This document shows positions 12,101-20,836 of a DNA stretch of 64,000 nt, piece after piece. Source of the DNA: Leishmania mexicana MHOM/GT/2001/U1103. Its lineage: Eukaryota > Euglenozoa > Kinetoplastea > Trypanosomatida > Trypanosomatidae. The position numbers and the translations under genes are program-made. The stretch is taken from contig NC_018312.1 in NCBI RefSeq assembly GCF_000234665.1, positions 442,516 to 506,515 of the forward strand, read 5' to 3'. The notes beneath the pieces were generated by a model that did not search any database, was not told the DNA's origin, and saw nothing but the letters and a program-made list of their open reading frames with translations. How positions within the stretch are numbered: position 1 is the stretch's first letter; the number at the start of each line of letters is the position of its first letter.

Positions 12101-12211
12101 CCTCGGTCGGGTGACGGCGACAAGGACGAGGATGAGTCGGAGCCGCACATACAGGTACCGGTTCCCCTTCCGCGAACACCGCCTAGCAAGTCGAGCTGGG
12201 CAGCGCAGTGA
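9161..12211 (+). CDS. Large Ser/Ala-rich protein, function unknown
   Basis: The open frame of 1016 aa starts at an ATG just after a pyrimidine-rich leader. The protein is dominated by Ser, Ala, Thr and Arg and looks mostly disordered. Two short stretches look more ordered: about residues 375-440 (VTFDEAAIKYLDAYESHVYDD and on to AVRDFRRCQ) followed by DSEWFNEEF, and about 735-755 (MRLSMAERRLLQAVIQSNERK), a probable short amphipathic helix. RSxS/SPxR-type sites are common, so it may be heavily phosphorylated. There is no signal peptide, membrane helix or domain I recognise. Such proteins are common in Leishmania, including among cytoskeleton-associated ones, but I assign no function. Confidence 0.85.
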   Translation: MPPPRRSLQPRFTEQTPSLKAATELATTHGDTLSLVPPSHASLVWAKAPRVATKGESLCRAGQAHAQVSVIVSPSHNGRHNTRWANARGMTETLKSTGASTGRSAPRRSSVLTAESDRETTARVRSARSFARARSAEPCPCPSPQTFDRAASLRYATAAFTGESGEAVGASGHPARASRLASAQAHYNARLRAYARPQLSEAGDAVIAGPEGRAVCASPARDVSYTHSISSPVLHPSVSVSFAEAASHLGHPRNFVASAAPTRDGDSDNKSCPSLPPSPSSTTAVGSATRYDTEGPAALDKPWLGVTPVHGILKGRGRMNSTTRVASSAVSSTGCTSSSHRAHTLSSVPKAVVRDPSARSLSNPETISVQESARQARHVTFDEAAIKYLDAYESHVYDDSRLGRHLENVECGTPMLLSCAVRDFRRCQPPTTTEACMRKENADNWDADSEWFNEEFGAQLTLTGATADSAKAAPTQSSSAAARESPPLQSAVLIKRPSRVLISSSSALLSSSANTAATAATAARGATRQLGKPGRMRDEYDSVGSCQSLGTPRSSFPSRTPRGTSTVMNTHHASAPFGAPTAASSSTVTAGEASEPTSDDGRDSSPVLAYENASFIASTRSVNHSVVVSSLSRSTVAPAPPLSVSDLRRRSPAASTSLSPSECSGASGSRRGSSHRRLSSPRVSLSNVEAALDKVAESEQGARSTKQEISPVPPRTQAVAANQHDGESPTLGAMRLSMAERRLLQAVIQSNERKHPTDRAATSSVVPSRTTTGASPALMAEMPSGTLSSGAGGALSSNSVSTSSLAGGGVRALRETTPALGNPHANVLSAEVREFLDASAPSLSSITSRRSRANQPASVDEAGSAYSSARTQVFHAQLSSTCSTATPPAATAATSAVNGNPGSTTVLRANSISSALSPSLFPSAEPAVSKAGGNGSQMSRKDDTVIAAPSALSSEARRSRTITSHLHNHRLGMPALQLAHPRSGDGDKDEDESEPHIQVPVPLPRTPPSKSSWAAQ

Positions 12212-13273
12212 TGACAACAAGTGAAGGAAACGGATACCAAAGCCCCTCCCAAAAAGACGAGAAAGTGCGTACACATCTCCGTTTTCTCCCGAGTCGGTCC
12301 GAGAGCACCCGCGACGGCGACGGTGCTGTGCGTCGTGACGCGGGTACGTGTAGGTTTTCATATGCAGCTGGCATGATGAGCTGCATTGCCAATTGAGTTG
12401 GGTGCTGGTGATGCACAGCAACGCACCCACCCACCCAAACCCACACCCACACCCACACCCTCCCACACACACACACACACAAAAGAGCATAACCGCTTCG
12501 AAGCGTGACAGAATTCTGAAGTAACGGACAAAGAGAGGAGCAGGAGGGAGCCGCAAGTGCGCTGCAGACAGATGCGTGATATCTTTACACCCCTCGCGAC
12601 TTTCACCTCTCTCCCGCCCTCGGTAGCAACTCCGCTCATGACTGTGGGTTTGGCCTCGAAGGAAGGGGGCGGGACGATGAAGCAAGGCGTGTAAATGGAC
12701 GAGGCAGATGGAGGGGTGGCTTTGGACGGCCCTTATCGTTTCTGGTTGGCCTCCCGCGTATGCTTTTATTATAATTTTTTTTATACGAATGGTTGTATAT
12801 CGCGCTGTTCTCTCTCGTACATAGCCCAGCATACATACATATCTATATCTATATATGCATGTAGGTGTGCGTGTGTACATGTGTATGCGTATAGCTTTCG
12901 CTTTACCCCTCGTCCTCCTTCGCTCCGCTCTTTCGTACCCGCCTGCCTGCGGAGCTCACCCTTTCAGTTCGGTTGATTCGAAAGGAGGAGGAGGAGGGGG
13001 CTACCTTGCTGCATGCATACTGATGAGTTCTTGAACGCACCCACTTGCTCCCTCTCCCCGCTCCCACCACCGCCACCTTTCGCCTGCTGCTGTCGTGTGA
13101 GTAGACCTCGCTGCTGTCACACAATCTCTCCACCGGTGTATCACAAGTACGCCATCCCATCACCCACCCCATCCTCTGCATTTCTTGTCCGCTTGAAGTG
13201 AAGAGGACTTCAAGCACATCCCTGCTCTATCATCTGTTTCTATGTGTGTGTAAGTGTGAATGCGTGAGGCATC
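12212..13273 (+). other. Intergenic region, 1.06 kb
   Basis: Contains C-rich CA/CCCA simple sequence at about 12426-12482, AT-rich TA repeats at about 12836-12860, and pyrimidine tracts before the next gene. I see no gene. Confidence 0.5.
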
Positions 13274-13645
13274 ATGCAGGGAACAAAGGGCGCACCGACC
13301 ACAAACAGTGGTGGCAAGCTCCAGATTCGCACGGCTCTCTTGGAGTCTGTGCGCCGCTACAATGAAGAGTGTTTAAACATGTCAACGGCGACGACGGCGG
13401 CCGAGGAACCGCTCGCGACCCAGACGCAGCGCATCGATAGGTTTCCTGATGCGTTGCCACGGATGATTGCCCAGCTCTACCCCAGCCTTACGAACCCCTC
13501 CTGGGCAATGGAGGAGTGTGTGCGCCTGTGCCCCGCCGCGGAGGTGTGGTGCGGGACTGCGTTGCCCAAGGACGTGTGGGCACCGCCAGGCACGGCTGAG
13601 TGCCCGTTTGGCACAGAGCCTATGGACTTCAACGCACATCGATGA
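13274..13645 (+). CDS. Small Cys-containing protein, function unknown
   Basis: An intact 123-aa frame opens at an ATG. The protein has an ordered-looking middle (IDRFPDALPRMIAQLYPSL, about residues 53-71) and a C-terminal half with four cysteines (ECVRLC at 80-85, WCG, ECPFG), Trp and Pro. There is no membrane segment. The spacing of the cysteines recalls small intermembrane-space or metal-binding proteins, but I recognise no CX9C or CX3C pair, so this is not a claim. The codon choice and residue mix look like a real gene, unlike the surrounding pyrimidine-rich DNA. Confidence 0.7.
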   Translation: MQGTKGAPTTNSGGKLQIRTALLESVRRYNEECLNMSTATTAAEEPLATQTQRIDRFPDALPRMIAQLYPSLTNPSWAMEECVRLCPAAEVWCGTALPKDVWAPPGTAECPFGTEPMDFNAHR

Positions 13646-14276
13646 CGAAACCCACCGTGTTCGTGTTGCTCTCCCCCTTGATGCGCTCCCCATGTCTTTC
13701 GTGAGCCCACGCGCATTCGACTCACCAAACCGTCACGACAACACGAAGAAAAAAGAAAAGACGAAGGCACACAAAAGGGGAAGGACGCCCTCTCACTGCA
13801 TCAGGGAGCTGGGGTTGGGTGGGTGGGTAGGTAGGAAATGCCGGGATTCTGCTCTCCCCGATGGCACCGATGTGCCCTCGTCAACGCTGCTCGTGCTACC
13901 CCCTTTTTTTCTCCGACAAGTGTACGGCTTTCGTTTATGTGTGTGTGATGTGTGTGTGTGTGTGTGTGTGTGTGTGATGGGGTAGGGAGCAAGAGAGGGG
14001 TGCAGCCAGGGACACGCCATGCCCTCTCTTCCGTCTCCCTTCCCATACCCAGCTTCATTATGCTGTCCTGCCCCCTCCTTCCTTTCTCGCATACCTTCTA
14101 AACTTATCTTTCGTCACACACACACACACACACACACACACCTCGCTTCCACTACCACCACGGGCGATTACATACCCCCCTTCCCCGTGTAGCGCTACTA
14201 CCACCCCCACCACCCCAACAGCGACAACGACCACTACGACTTGCGCACGCACCAGCATAGAAACGGTCGCATAGAC
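13646..14276 (+). repeat. Intergenic region with (TG)n and (CA)n microsatellites
   Basis: A (TG)14-like run lies at about 13949-13976 and a (CA)13-like run at about 14115-14141 on the same strand, about 140 nt apart. Being complementary, they could pair in RNA. The rest is pyrimidine-rich, with CCACCACC-type sequence just before the RAD23-like start. Confidence 0.6.
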
Positions 14277-15476
14277 ATGAAGTTCACCGTGACTTGCCTT
14301 GTCTCCTCCGTCAACTCGTCCCTCCTGGCAGAGAGCGAGGCAGTGACGAAGGAAATTACGGTGGCCAACCCGAGGGCGACTGTGCAGAACCTGCGCGCCA
14401 CTGTCGCCATCCAGTTTCGGCTCAAGGTCGTGGCCTTTGAGTTTCGCTTTGATCGCCGCGAGGGCGCAACCGAGGGCGACTCAGCGGCGCCAAGCTCATC
14501 GCCATCTGCGGGCTCCGCGGTGGTGGACTTTGGTGACGAGAAGAAGCTGCTGACGGAGTGCGGGTTGCAGGAAGGTGATCACTTGAAGGTGGTGCCGAAG
14601 AATTACACCTCGCTGAGAGCGGCCGGTGCGGCAGCGGTGGCGGCGAGGGAGACATCGCCATCCGAGGGCCCCGCTACGAAGCGTGTGCGTATCGAGGCGA
14701 GTGACGAGGTGGAAGCCCCCGTCTTCATTGCGAGCGAAGATGAGGATGCCGAGGAGGAGAGCGAGCTAGACGAGGAGGACGACGCGGATGACTCCGAAGA
14801 GGACGGCGACGCCAAGGGGCAGAATGACTTGTTCGCTGCCTTGCAGGAAGTGGTTCCAGATCTGACGGTGCTGCGGCAAGAGTTCCTGGCCAACCCGCAA
14901 ACCGTGATGGAGCGGATCGAGCGGAACCACCCCTCCCTCTTCCAAGTGATTGTGCAAAACCAGGAGACCTTTGTCACACTCATGAACAATGAGCAGCTCA
15001 CCAAGGCAGCGCAGGGCATGCTGCACGGCGGCACCATGGGTGGCGACGAGGACGAGGATGAGGAGGGGTCACTGGAGTGGTCCATGGGGGAGGAGGATGA
15101 GGAGATGGACGAGGAGACGGCGGAGCAGATGAGTGCGCTGTTCCAGAGCTACATCACCTCGGCGGCCCGCAGCGGCGACAGCGGCGACTTTGACGCGGCC
15201 GACCTTGCGGAACTGGAGGCGAGTGGGATGCAGGTGGAGGAGGTGGACGGCGGCGACGGCAGCGCCAGCGGCAGCGCACGCATTGGCAAGGCGAAGCGCC
15301 AGTCAGACAATGAATTCATCCTGTCCCGGGTCCCCTCCGAGGAGGATGAGAAAAAGATCCAGGCTCTGACGGAGCTGGGCTTCACCTACGAACAGTGCAA
15401 GGTTGCCTTCTACCTCTGCCACCGCAGCATCGACCGTGCATCGAACATGCTCTTCGAGGCCCCACCAGAGATTTGA
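14277..15476 (+). CDS. RAD23: RAD23-like ubiquitin receptor / nucleotide-excision repair protein
   Basis: The predicted protein has 399 aa; the first ATG in frame is at 14277. RAD23 shuttles ubiquitylated proteins to the proteasome and stabilises XPC/Rad4 in excision repair. The N-terminal about 105 residues end with LLTECGLQEGDHLKVVPKN, consistent with the end of a divergent ubiquitin-like domain. An acidic linker follows (about 145-182). Residues about 184-238 fit the XPC-binding/STI1 domain (LRQEFLANPQTVMERIERN, then NHPSLFQVI and QETFVTLMN). The C-terminus from about residue 357 is a UBA domain (KIQALTELGFTYEQC ... SIDRASNMLFEA). A second acidic block lies between these domains. The internal UBA1 of yeast/animal RAD23 is not visible, so this form seems to have one UBA. 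DSK2-like or other STI1-UBA proteins are the main alternative. Confidence 0.82.
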   Translation: MKFTVTCLVSSVNSSLLAESEAVTKEITVANPRATVQNLRATVAIQFRLKVVAFEFRFDRREGATEGDSAAPSSSPSAGSAVVDFGDEKKLLTECGLQEGDHLKVVPKNYTSLRAAGAAAVAARETSPSEGPATKRVRIEASDEVEAPVFIASEDEDAEEESELDEEDDADDSEEDGDAKGQNDLFAALQEVVPDLTVLRQEFLANPQTVMERIERNHPSLFQVIVQNQETFVTLMNNEQLTKAAQGMLHGGTMGGDEDEDEEGSLEWSMGEEDEEMDEETAEQMSALFQSYITSAARSGDSGDFDAADLAELEASGMQVEEVDGGDGSASGSARIGKAKRQSDNEFILSRVPSEEDEKKIQALTELGFTYEQCKVAFYLCHRSIDRASNMLFEAPPEI

Positions 15477-16874
15477 CAGCAAGGAGTTCACGTGCGCTAA
15501 GGATCGGCGGCCACACCCTGCCGCTTCAGTGTCTCTATCACAGGCGGGCACCCAATCACGCGCGCGCACACACACATACACGTTATCACGCCGGCACAGA
15601 TGCACAGAAAGATGCACCTTTTCTACCTGACGCTGCACCATCAGTACATTGACGCTTGGCGAGGCTGAGAGAGCTGGCGGTCAGAAGCGCATGCTTCAAG
15701 AGACGGAATGACAACGCAGCGGCGTGCTCGAGGCGCGTTGTGGAGGGTGATCCTGTGGTTACTCGTTGTCACACGTGCCTGTGTGCGTGCCCGACTGCCA
15801 GCTTGTACTTACCCGCTTATCCCATGTGTATGATTTCTACTTCCGCTGTGTCTCTCTGTCTCTGTTTTAAACACCCCCCCTTCTCCCCTTTCCCCTCTCC
15901 CTCGTGCCGCTGTGCGCAACCACACCATGCCCGCAACCATCGCTGGAGGCGCGTATTGGCGTGCGTGTGCGTGCTTGTTTCGGTGTGGCGTGTATGAAGG
16001 GGATAGCACTGCGGTGGATGGGTGGGTCGGGAAGAAACAGGGGATGGAGGCAGTGGTGCATAATCGCGTGGGCGCTGGCTGCGTACTCCTAAAAAAAGGA
16101 AGAGTACGCGCGTACGCTGTGCTCGGCGCGTAAGCGTGTGTGCGTATGCGCGTCTCTCTGTCTGTGCTTGATTCTGTGCTTTGAAGGGGGGGGGGTGGAG
16201 CTGCGAAGGGCGGTCACGCATCGCTAGGTTCGCCTTTGTTTCAATCACCCTCTTCATCTGGCCTCACTCAGTGAACACTACTTGCGCTGCGGTAAGGTCA
16301 CAATGCCGTTACGTCGCTGCAAGCGACCGTCTCTTTCTGTCTTGCCGGTGTTGAGATGGGAAGCGCTATGGTGAGCGCATGCGTGCGCCTCGGTGCTTGG
16401 GTGCGAGGGCGAGGGGGAAAGTTTGGGGAACGCGATGCACCCTCCCGTTCCCTCCTCATACCACATAACCCCCGCATCTTTCCCGCTGCCAGCAGGCCTC
16501 ACGTTCCCCTCTCGCTCTTTCCTCATGGGTTTTTGTTTCTCACTACCTTCGCCATCTCTCGCGCGCGCGCCGGCCACGCACGTACCTGTTATGGCAGGAC
16601 AGAGCGACAGACCAAGTCCTCATTGTTTCGCATCCGGAGAGGGTGCGTATAGTGTTACGGGCCGTTACTCGCAGGCTGGTGCGTGTCTCTCACTCTCTCT
16701 GACGTTTCGGTGAATGCGTTGCCTCATCTGTGCGAGTCGAAGGATCGACGTGTCCGCCCTCTCTCGTTCTCTCCTCCCTTGTTCCACGTTGAATTCATCG
16801 AGGCGCCAAGTATATACACACAAACACTTTCACAGCATCGAGGAGAGTGTCAACTTCGTTCACCCGTAGCGATC
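15477..16874 (+). other. Intergenic region, 1.4 kb
   Basis: Contains CA-rich and pyrimidine-rich sequence, and a G-run near 16186-16195. I see no gene. Confidence 0.5.
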
Positions 16875-18764
16875 ATGGAAACCTCATCCAGCTCTGCGTT
16901 CGAACTCGCAGAGGCGCACAGAAGGGCGGAAGGACGGCGCCGCCTTTACCCCTCTGCCTGTGCACTCAACCCGTCCTGCACCGTCGCCGTCCTGTCGACC
17001 GTGGCGGGTGCCAGGGCATATAAGCTCATGACGGCGTCTGAGCAGCGCGGGGGGACAGTGGTGCAGCCGTTGCACCCCCGCCCTTCTTCCATCGCCGCGG
17101 TATCTTCTGAACCCACCTCGGACAATGCTGGCAGTACCATCGGCACTGCCCCGCCTACCGCGCTCTGGCGCACGCCTGTATACACGGCAACGGTGGCTGG
17201 CGACAGTGCCCTTGTCGCTGTCGTGTTTCGAGCCCGTCCGCCAGTGTTTGTGCCGTCCACGGTACCCGTGACACGAGTGGACGAAGGGCAGGGTCACGGT
17301 GCTGAAGCCGCGCCACCGACGAGCAGCAGTAGCAACAGCGGCTCTTGCGTTGGTGCAGACGTAGGTGCTTCGTCTCCTGGTGACGAGGAGCTGCCCGAGT
17401 TGCCTACGCCAGTGGAAGACCCAGCCAACGTTTCGGCTCTCGTAGCCGCCGAGGCTGAGTGCCGGCGCTATGTATACCTGTTCGACGCTACCAGTGACAC
17501 TTGCCTAGCCGCGCTGCACTTCTGCGGGTCGCCGGTGCTGGCGCTGAAGGCGAACTCGTCTGTCCTCCTCGTGGCAGCTGTTGACCTCTTTCACCTGGTC
17601 GAGCTGCGCACGTTGCGGTACATTCGACAGCAGAGCATGTACAAACCTCTGAACCCACGTGGGGTGCTGGACCTCTCGGCCGCGGTGCCGTCGCGGAAGG
17701 CGGGCGGTGGCACATCGTACGCCGTCGCCTTCCCTCAATCTGCACGCGGGTACCGTGGTGATGTGACGGTGCTGACGCTACATTGTGTACCGCCTACACA
17801 ACGCCGGCAAGCGCAAACAGGGGACGGCGGCAGACAGGCCTCTAGGGTGTCCGCAGCCGTCGACGCTGGCCGACCTTCCCCAAGCACCACGGCGGCGGCG
17901 GCCGATGCGACGACCAGTGGCGCCTTTGGCGCTGCCACGCCGCCCATGGAGCAGCGCACCATCCCAGCGCATCACCATGCCGTGGCACATCTGCGTTTTC
18001 GCCCTGATGGTCGACTACTGGCCACCGCCTCGGAGCTTGGCACAACCGTGAAACTCTTTGACAGTCTTACCGGTGCGTTGCTGGTAGAGCTACAGCGGGG
18101 CCACCGCCCCGCCGCGGTGCTCTCGCTCGCGGTGCAGCACGACGCGCATCGGATCGCGGCACTCAGCGCCAATGGCACCCTACACGTCTTCGACTGCGCA
18201 GCCATCGTTCAATCCTGGGAGTCGTCGAGGGCGGCACGGGTTTCTGCATCGCTTCCTGTTCACGGGGAGCGCTCGCCTACGGTGATTGGCGGCGCTGCAG
18301 GAGCGAGCAAAGTACGGGCTGAGTGCAAGCACAAGGTGAAATTGATGCCTCACCCAGCTGCGAGCGCCAGTGCTGCCTCGGCGAAATCGACTTCGCGGCG
18401 ATTGGGTAGTGCCGTGATGGCAGCTGCAGCTGTGTCATCGAGGGCCAACTATTCTGGGTCCTATGCAGAGAGTAGCAGTGCTCCGCCAGGTGCGGGGGCA
18501 GCCGCCAACGATGGGTGGCTGGACTGCGAGAGTGGCTTTGCCGCGGACGGAAGAACAGTTTGGGTGGCGCAAGTGCAGTCTACGGAGGTGCAGCTGCAGC
18601 ACGCCACTTCGACAGCGCCGTCGAAATCTGCGACGCCATCGCCACGGCTCTGCGTGGGAAGCCTCACGTGCTTTCCGTTGCCGTCACCTAACCGCGGCCG
18701 CTCAGGTAGCGCCATTTCGCCTGCCGAGAAAGGAGAGGAAGGATGCCACTACGTCGTTGTGTAG
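16875..18764 (+). CDS. PROPPIN (Atg18/WIPI-like) WD40 protein
   Basis: The predicted protein has 629 aa from the first in-frame ATG. PROPPINs are seven-bladed WD40 proteins that bind PI3P/PI(3,5)P2 and act in autophagy and endosome/vacuole remodelling. About residues 195-275 give blades with YLFDATSDTCLAALHF, a VDLFHLVELRTLRYIR blade and the N-P-R-G turn typical of the family (NPRGVLDLS). About 355-450 give the best match: AHHHAVAHLRFRPDGRLLAT, then ASELGTTVKLFDSLTG, LLVELQRG and GTLHVFDC. The lipid-binding FRRG/LRRG motif is here LQRG at residues 406-409, so the first of the two arginines is Gln. Two long Ser/Ala/Thr inserts (about 100-195 and 295-355) and a C-terminal insert separate the blades. 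Only some blades are readable by eye. Confidence 0.8.
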   Translation: METSSSSAFELAEAHRRAEGRRRLYPSACALNPSCTVAVLSTVAGARAYKLMTASEQRGGTVVQPLHPRPSSIAAVSSEPTSDNAGSTIGTAPPTALWRTPVYTATVAGDSALVAVVFRARPPVFVPSTVPVTRVDEGQGHGAEAAPPTSSSSNSGSCVGADVGASSPGDEELPELPTPVEDPANVSALVAAEAECRRYVYLFDATSDTCLAALHFCGSPVLALKANSSVLLVAAVDLFHLVELRTLRYIRQQSMYKPLNPRGVLDLSAAVPSRKAGGGTSYAVAFPQSARGYRGDVTVLTLHCVPPTQRRQAQTGDGGRQASRVSAAVDAGRPSPSTTAAAADATTSGAFGAATPPMEQRTIPAHHHAVAHLRFRPDGRLLATASELGTTVKLFDSLTGALLVELQRGHRPAAVLSLAVQHDAHRIAALSANGTLHVFDCAAIVQSWESSRAARVSASLPVHGERSPTVIGGAAGASKVRAECKHKVKLMPHPAASASAASAKSTSRRLGSAVMAAAAVSSRANYSGSYAESSSAPPGAGAAANDGWLDCESGFAADGRTVWVAQVQSTEVQLQHATSTAPSKSATPSPRLCVGSLTCFPLPSPNRGRSGSAISPAEKGEEGCHYVVV

Positions 18765-19630
18765 CGAGCCCTGCATGCATGAATGCATGCATGCATCAAT
18801 CATCTCGGCAGCGGTGCCGCGGTGCTGCTCTTGACTGCTCTGCTTTCTTCCTGTGTGCGCACTATCTGCGTTGAATGTTTCGTATGTTTCCTTTCCTTTT
18901 TCACGTCCTTGCTTCCTCCGTTCGTTTTGCCCCCATCCTACCTCCAATGTGCTTGCCCAACGCCACCACCCCCTCCCCACCCTTCACACCACACCCTCAT
19001 TAGCCTTGGCTACTAACACGTTTTGAAGTTTTCGATATGCATCTCGAGTGTATTGCGCATGCCACCGATGACGTGGTGCAGCCATGACCCATATGCACGT
19101 CCACGCCACGAGCCACGCGCGGTTGCCTTTTCTGTTGGCTACGTGTAGTGTTTTTTTTTCGGCCTGCCTCATGATGCTGCTACAGGTCCGTACGGATAGT
19201 TGCACGCCGCCGGGGCGAGAGTCGCGGCTGTGCTCCCCTCTGCGGCTACGCGAACCATTCAGTGACCCTTTCGTGTTGATCTCCCTCTTCATCGACGATG
19301 CATCTCCCCACTTTCGGCCGGGCACTGGCTGGATGCTCTCCTTTCTACCGTCGCTATACATGGATCTCTCTCTCTCACGTCCTGCCCATGATGGGGCTTC
19401 ATTCTCCGCCTTGCGTTCTCAAACCATGCAAACCGGAAAGCGCAACTGCGCATCGAACAACGCGAACGACATCGCCTCTCTCTCCACTCCGGTTGCAACC
19501 GCTAGGATTGCCCTCCAACACCCGTCACCGCTTCCTTCATACGTTGCTCACCTCCGTGTCGGCGACCTCGGCATCTCACGTCGGTCTCCTGCTCGTTTCT
19601 CTTTAACAAAAACACAACTTGTGCCTCATC
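18765..19630 (+). other. Intergenic region / 5' flank of ArgE-like gene
   Basis: Starts with an ATGC/TGCA repeat (about 18773-18796), then a pyrimidine-rich tract. The tract at 19472-19504 ends in TAG and is a possible acceptor, because no AG lies between the later tract at about 19582-19602 and the ATG at 19631. A longer frame at 19084-20133 overlaps the real gene out of phase and is not supported. Confidence 0.45.
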
Positions 19631-20836
19631 ATGTCCTACCCGGCGACGCTCCGCGAGTGGCTGGCAAAGATCATCAGCTTCGACACGACGAGTCGCAACT
19701 CGAACTTGCCGATGGTGGAGTACGTGCGCGACTACCTGAAGTCCGTCGGCGTTGCGTCGACGTTCGTGTACAACCCGGAGAAGACGCACGCCAACCTGTG
19801 GGCGACGCTGCCCGGCGAGAACGGCGTGATGCAGGGCGGCATCGTGCTTTCAGGTCACACGGACGTTGTGCCGGTGGATGGGCAGAAATGGGACAGCGAC
19901 CCGTTCACGATGGTGGAGAAGGACGGCAAGCTGTTTGGCCGCGGAGCCTGCGACATGAAAGGCTTCCTGGCCGTTGTGCTTGCGCTGACGCCGCAGTTCC
20001 TGACGATGAATCGGGCGAAGCCCGTGCACTACGCTTTCTCATTCGACGAGGAGGTGGGCTGCACCGGCGTGCCGTACTTGATCGAATATCTGAAGGAGCG
20101 CGGGTTCCAGGCGGATGCCTGCCTGATCGGTGAACCAACGGACATGAACGTTTACGTCGGTTCTAAGGGGTTGACTCAGTGGAGCGTATCTGTGCAGGGA
20201 AAGGCGATTCACTCGTCTATGGCGCTCATGAACACAAGCTGCAACGCGATCGAGTACGCTGCGCAGATCATCACAAAGGTGCGCGAGATCGCGGTGGACT
20301 TGCGCAAGAACGGCCGCCAGGACCCTGAATACGCATGCCCGTTCCCCTGCATGACGACTGGGTTGATCAAGGGCGGCAATGCTGTGAACACGGTCCCTGC
20401 GCAGTGCGAGTTTGTGATCACTGTGCGCATCACAGACAACGACACATCGGACGCCATCGAGCGGCATGTGCGTGCGTATGTGAACGATCACGTGCTGCCT
20501 GCGATGCGTGAGGAGTACCCCGATGCTGAGGTAAAGGTGATGCGTGCGTTGAACATGCCTGCCTTTAACGGCAAAGAGGCTGCTTCTGTGACGCAGAAGG
20601 CCTTGATGCTCCGAAAGGCTACAAAGACGTACAAGACGGGTGGTGGCACGGAGGGCGGCTACTTTGAGGATGTCCTGGGTGTTTCAACGGTGATTGTGGG
20701 TCCGGGTCCTCACGCGATGGCGCATCTGCCGAACGAGTACGTGCTCGTGGACCAGATGGAAAAAAGCACAGAGTTCACGATGGCCCTGGTGCGTCTGTAC
20801 ACGGACCCGAGCTACTGCGGTGCCGGCAACCTGTAA
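19631..20836 (+). CDS. Acetylornithine deacetylase-like M20 metallohydrolase
   Basis: The predicted protein has 401 aa, normal for ArgE-type M20 peptidases, which use two zinc ions to hydrolyse an amide such as N-acetylornithine. The family motifs are complete: SGHTDVVP (His76, Asp78), RGACDMKG (bridging Asp108), DEEVG (Glu140 as base, Glu141 as ligand), GEPTD (Glu168, Asp171) and a C-terminal AHLPNEY with His365. A lid segment with VQGKAIHSS (dimerisation-domain His) is also present. There is no targeting signal that I can see and the C-terminus (GNL) is not a PTS1. Trypanosomatid members resemble bacterial enzymes and lateral transfer has been proposed for them. The natural substrate in the parasite is not evident, so 'deacetylase' describes the family only. 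Confidence 0.9.
   Translation: MSYPATLREWLAKIISFDTTSRNSNLPMVEYVRDYLKSVGVASTFVYNPEKTHANLWATLPGENGVMQGGIVLSGHTDVVPVDGQKWDSDPFTMVEKDGKLFGRGACDMKGFLAVVLALTPQFLTMNRAKPVHYAFSFDEEVGCTGVPYLIEYLKERGFQADACLIGEPTDMNVYVGSKGLTQWSVSVQGKAIHSSMALMNTSCNAIEYAAQIITKVREIAVDLRKNGRQDPEYACPFPCMTTGLIKGGNAVNTVPAQCEFVITVRITDNDTSDAIERHVRAYVNDHVLPAMREEYPDAEVKVMRALNMPAFNGKEAASVTQKALMLRKATKTYKTGGGTEGGYFEDVLGVSTVIVGPGPHAMAHLPNEYVLVDQMEKSTEFTMALVRLYTDPSYCGAGNL

Noticed and set aside
19084..20133. 349-codon + frame overlapping the ArgE-like gene
   Set aside because: Out of phase with the complete M20 motifs at 19631-20836 and Arg-rich as expected for a shadow frame.
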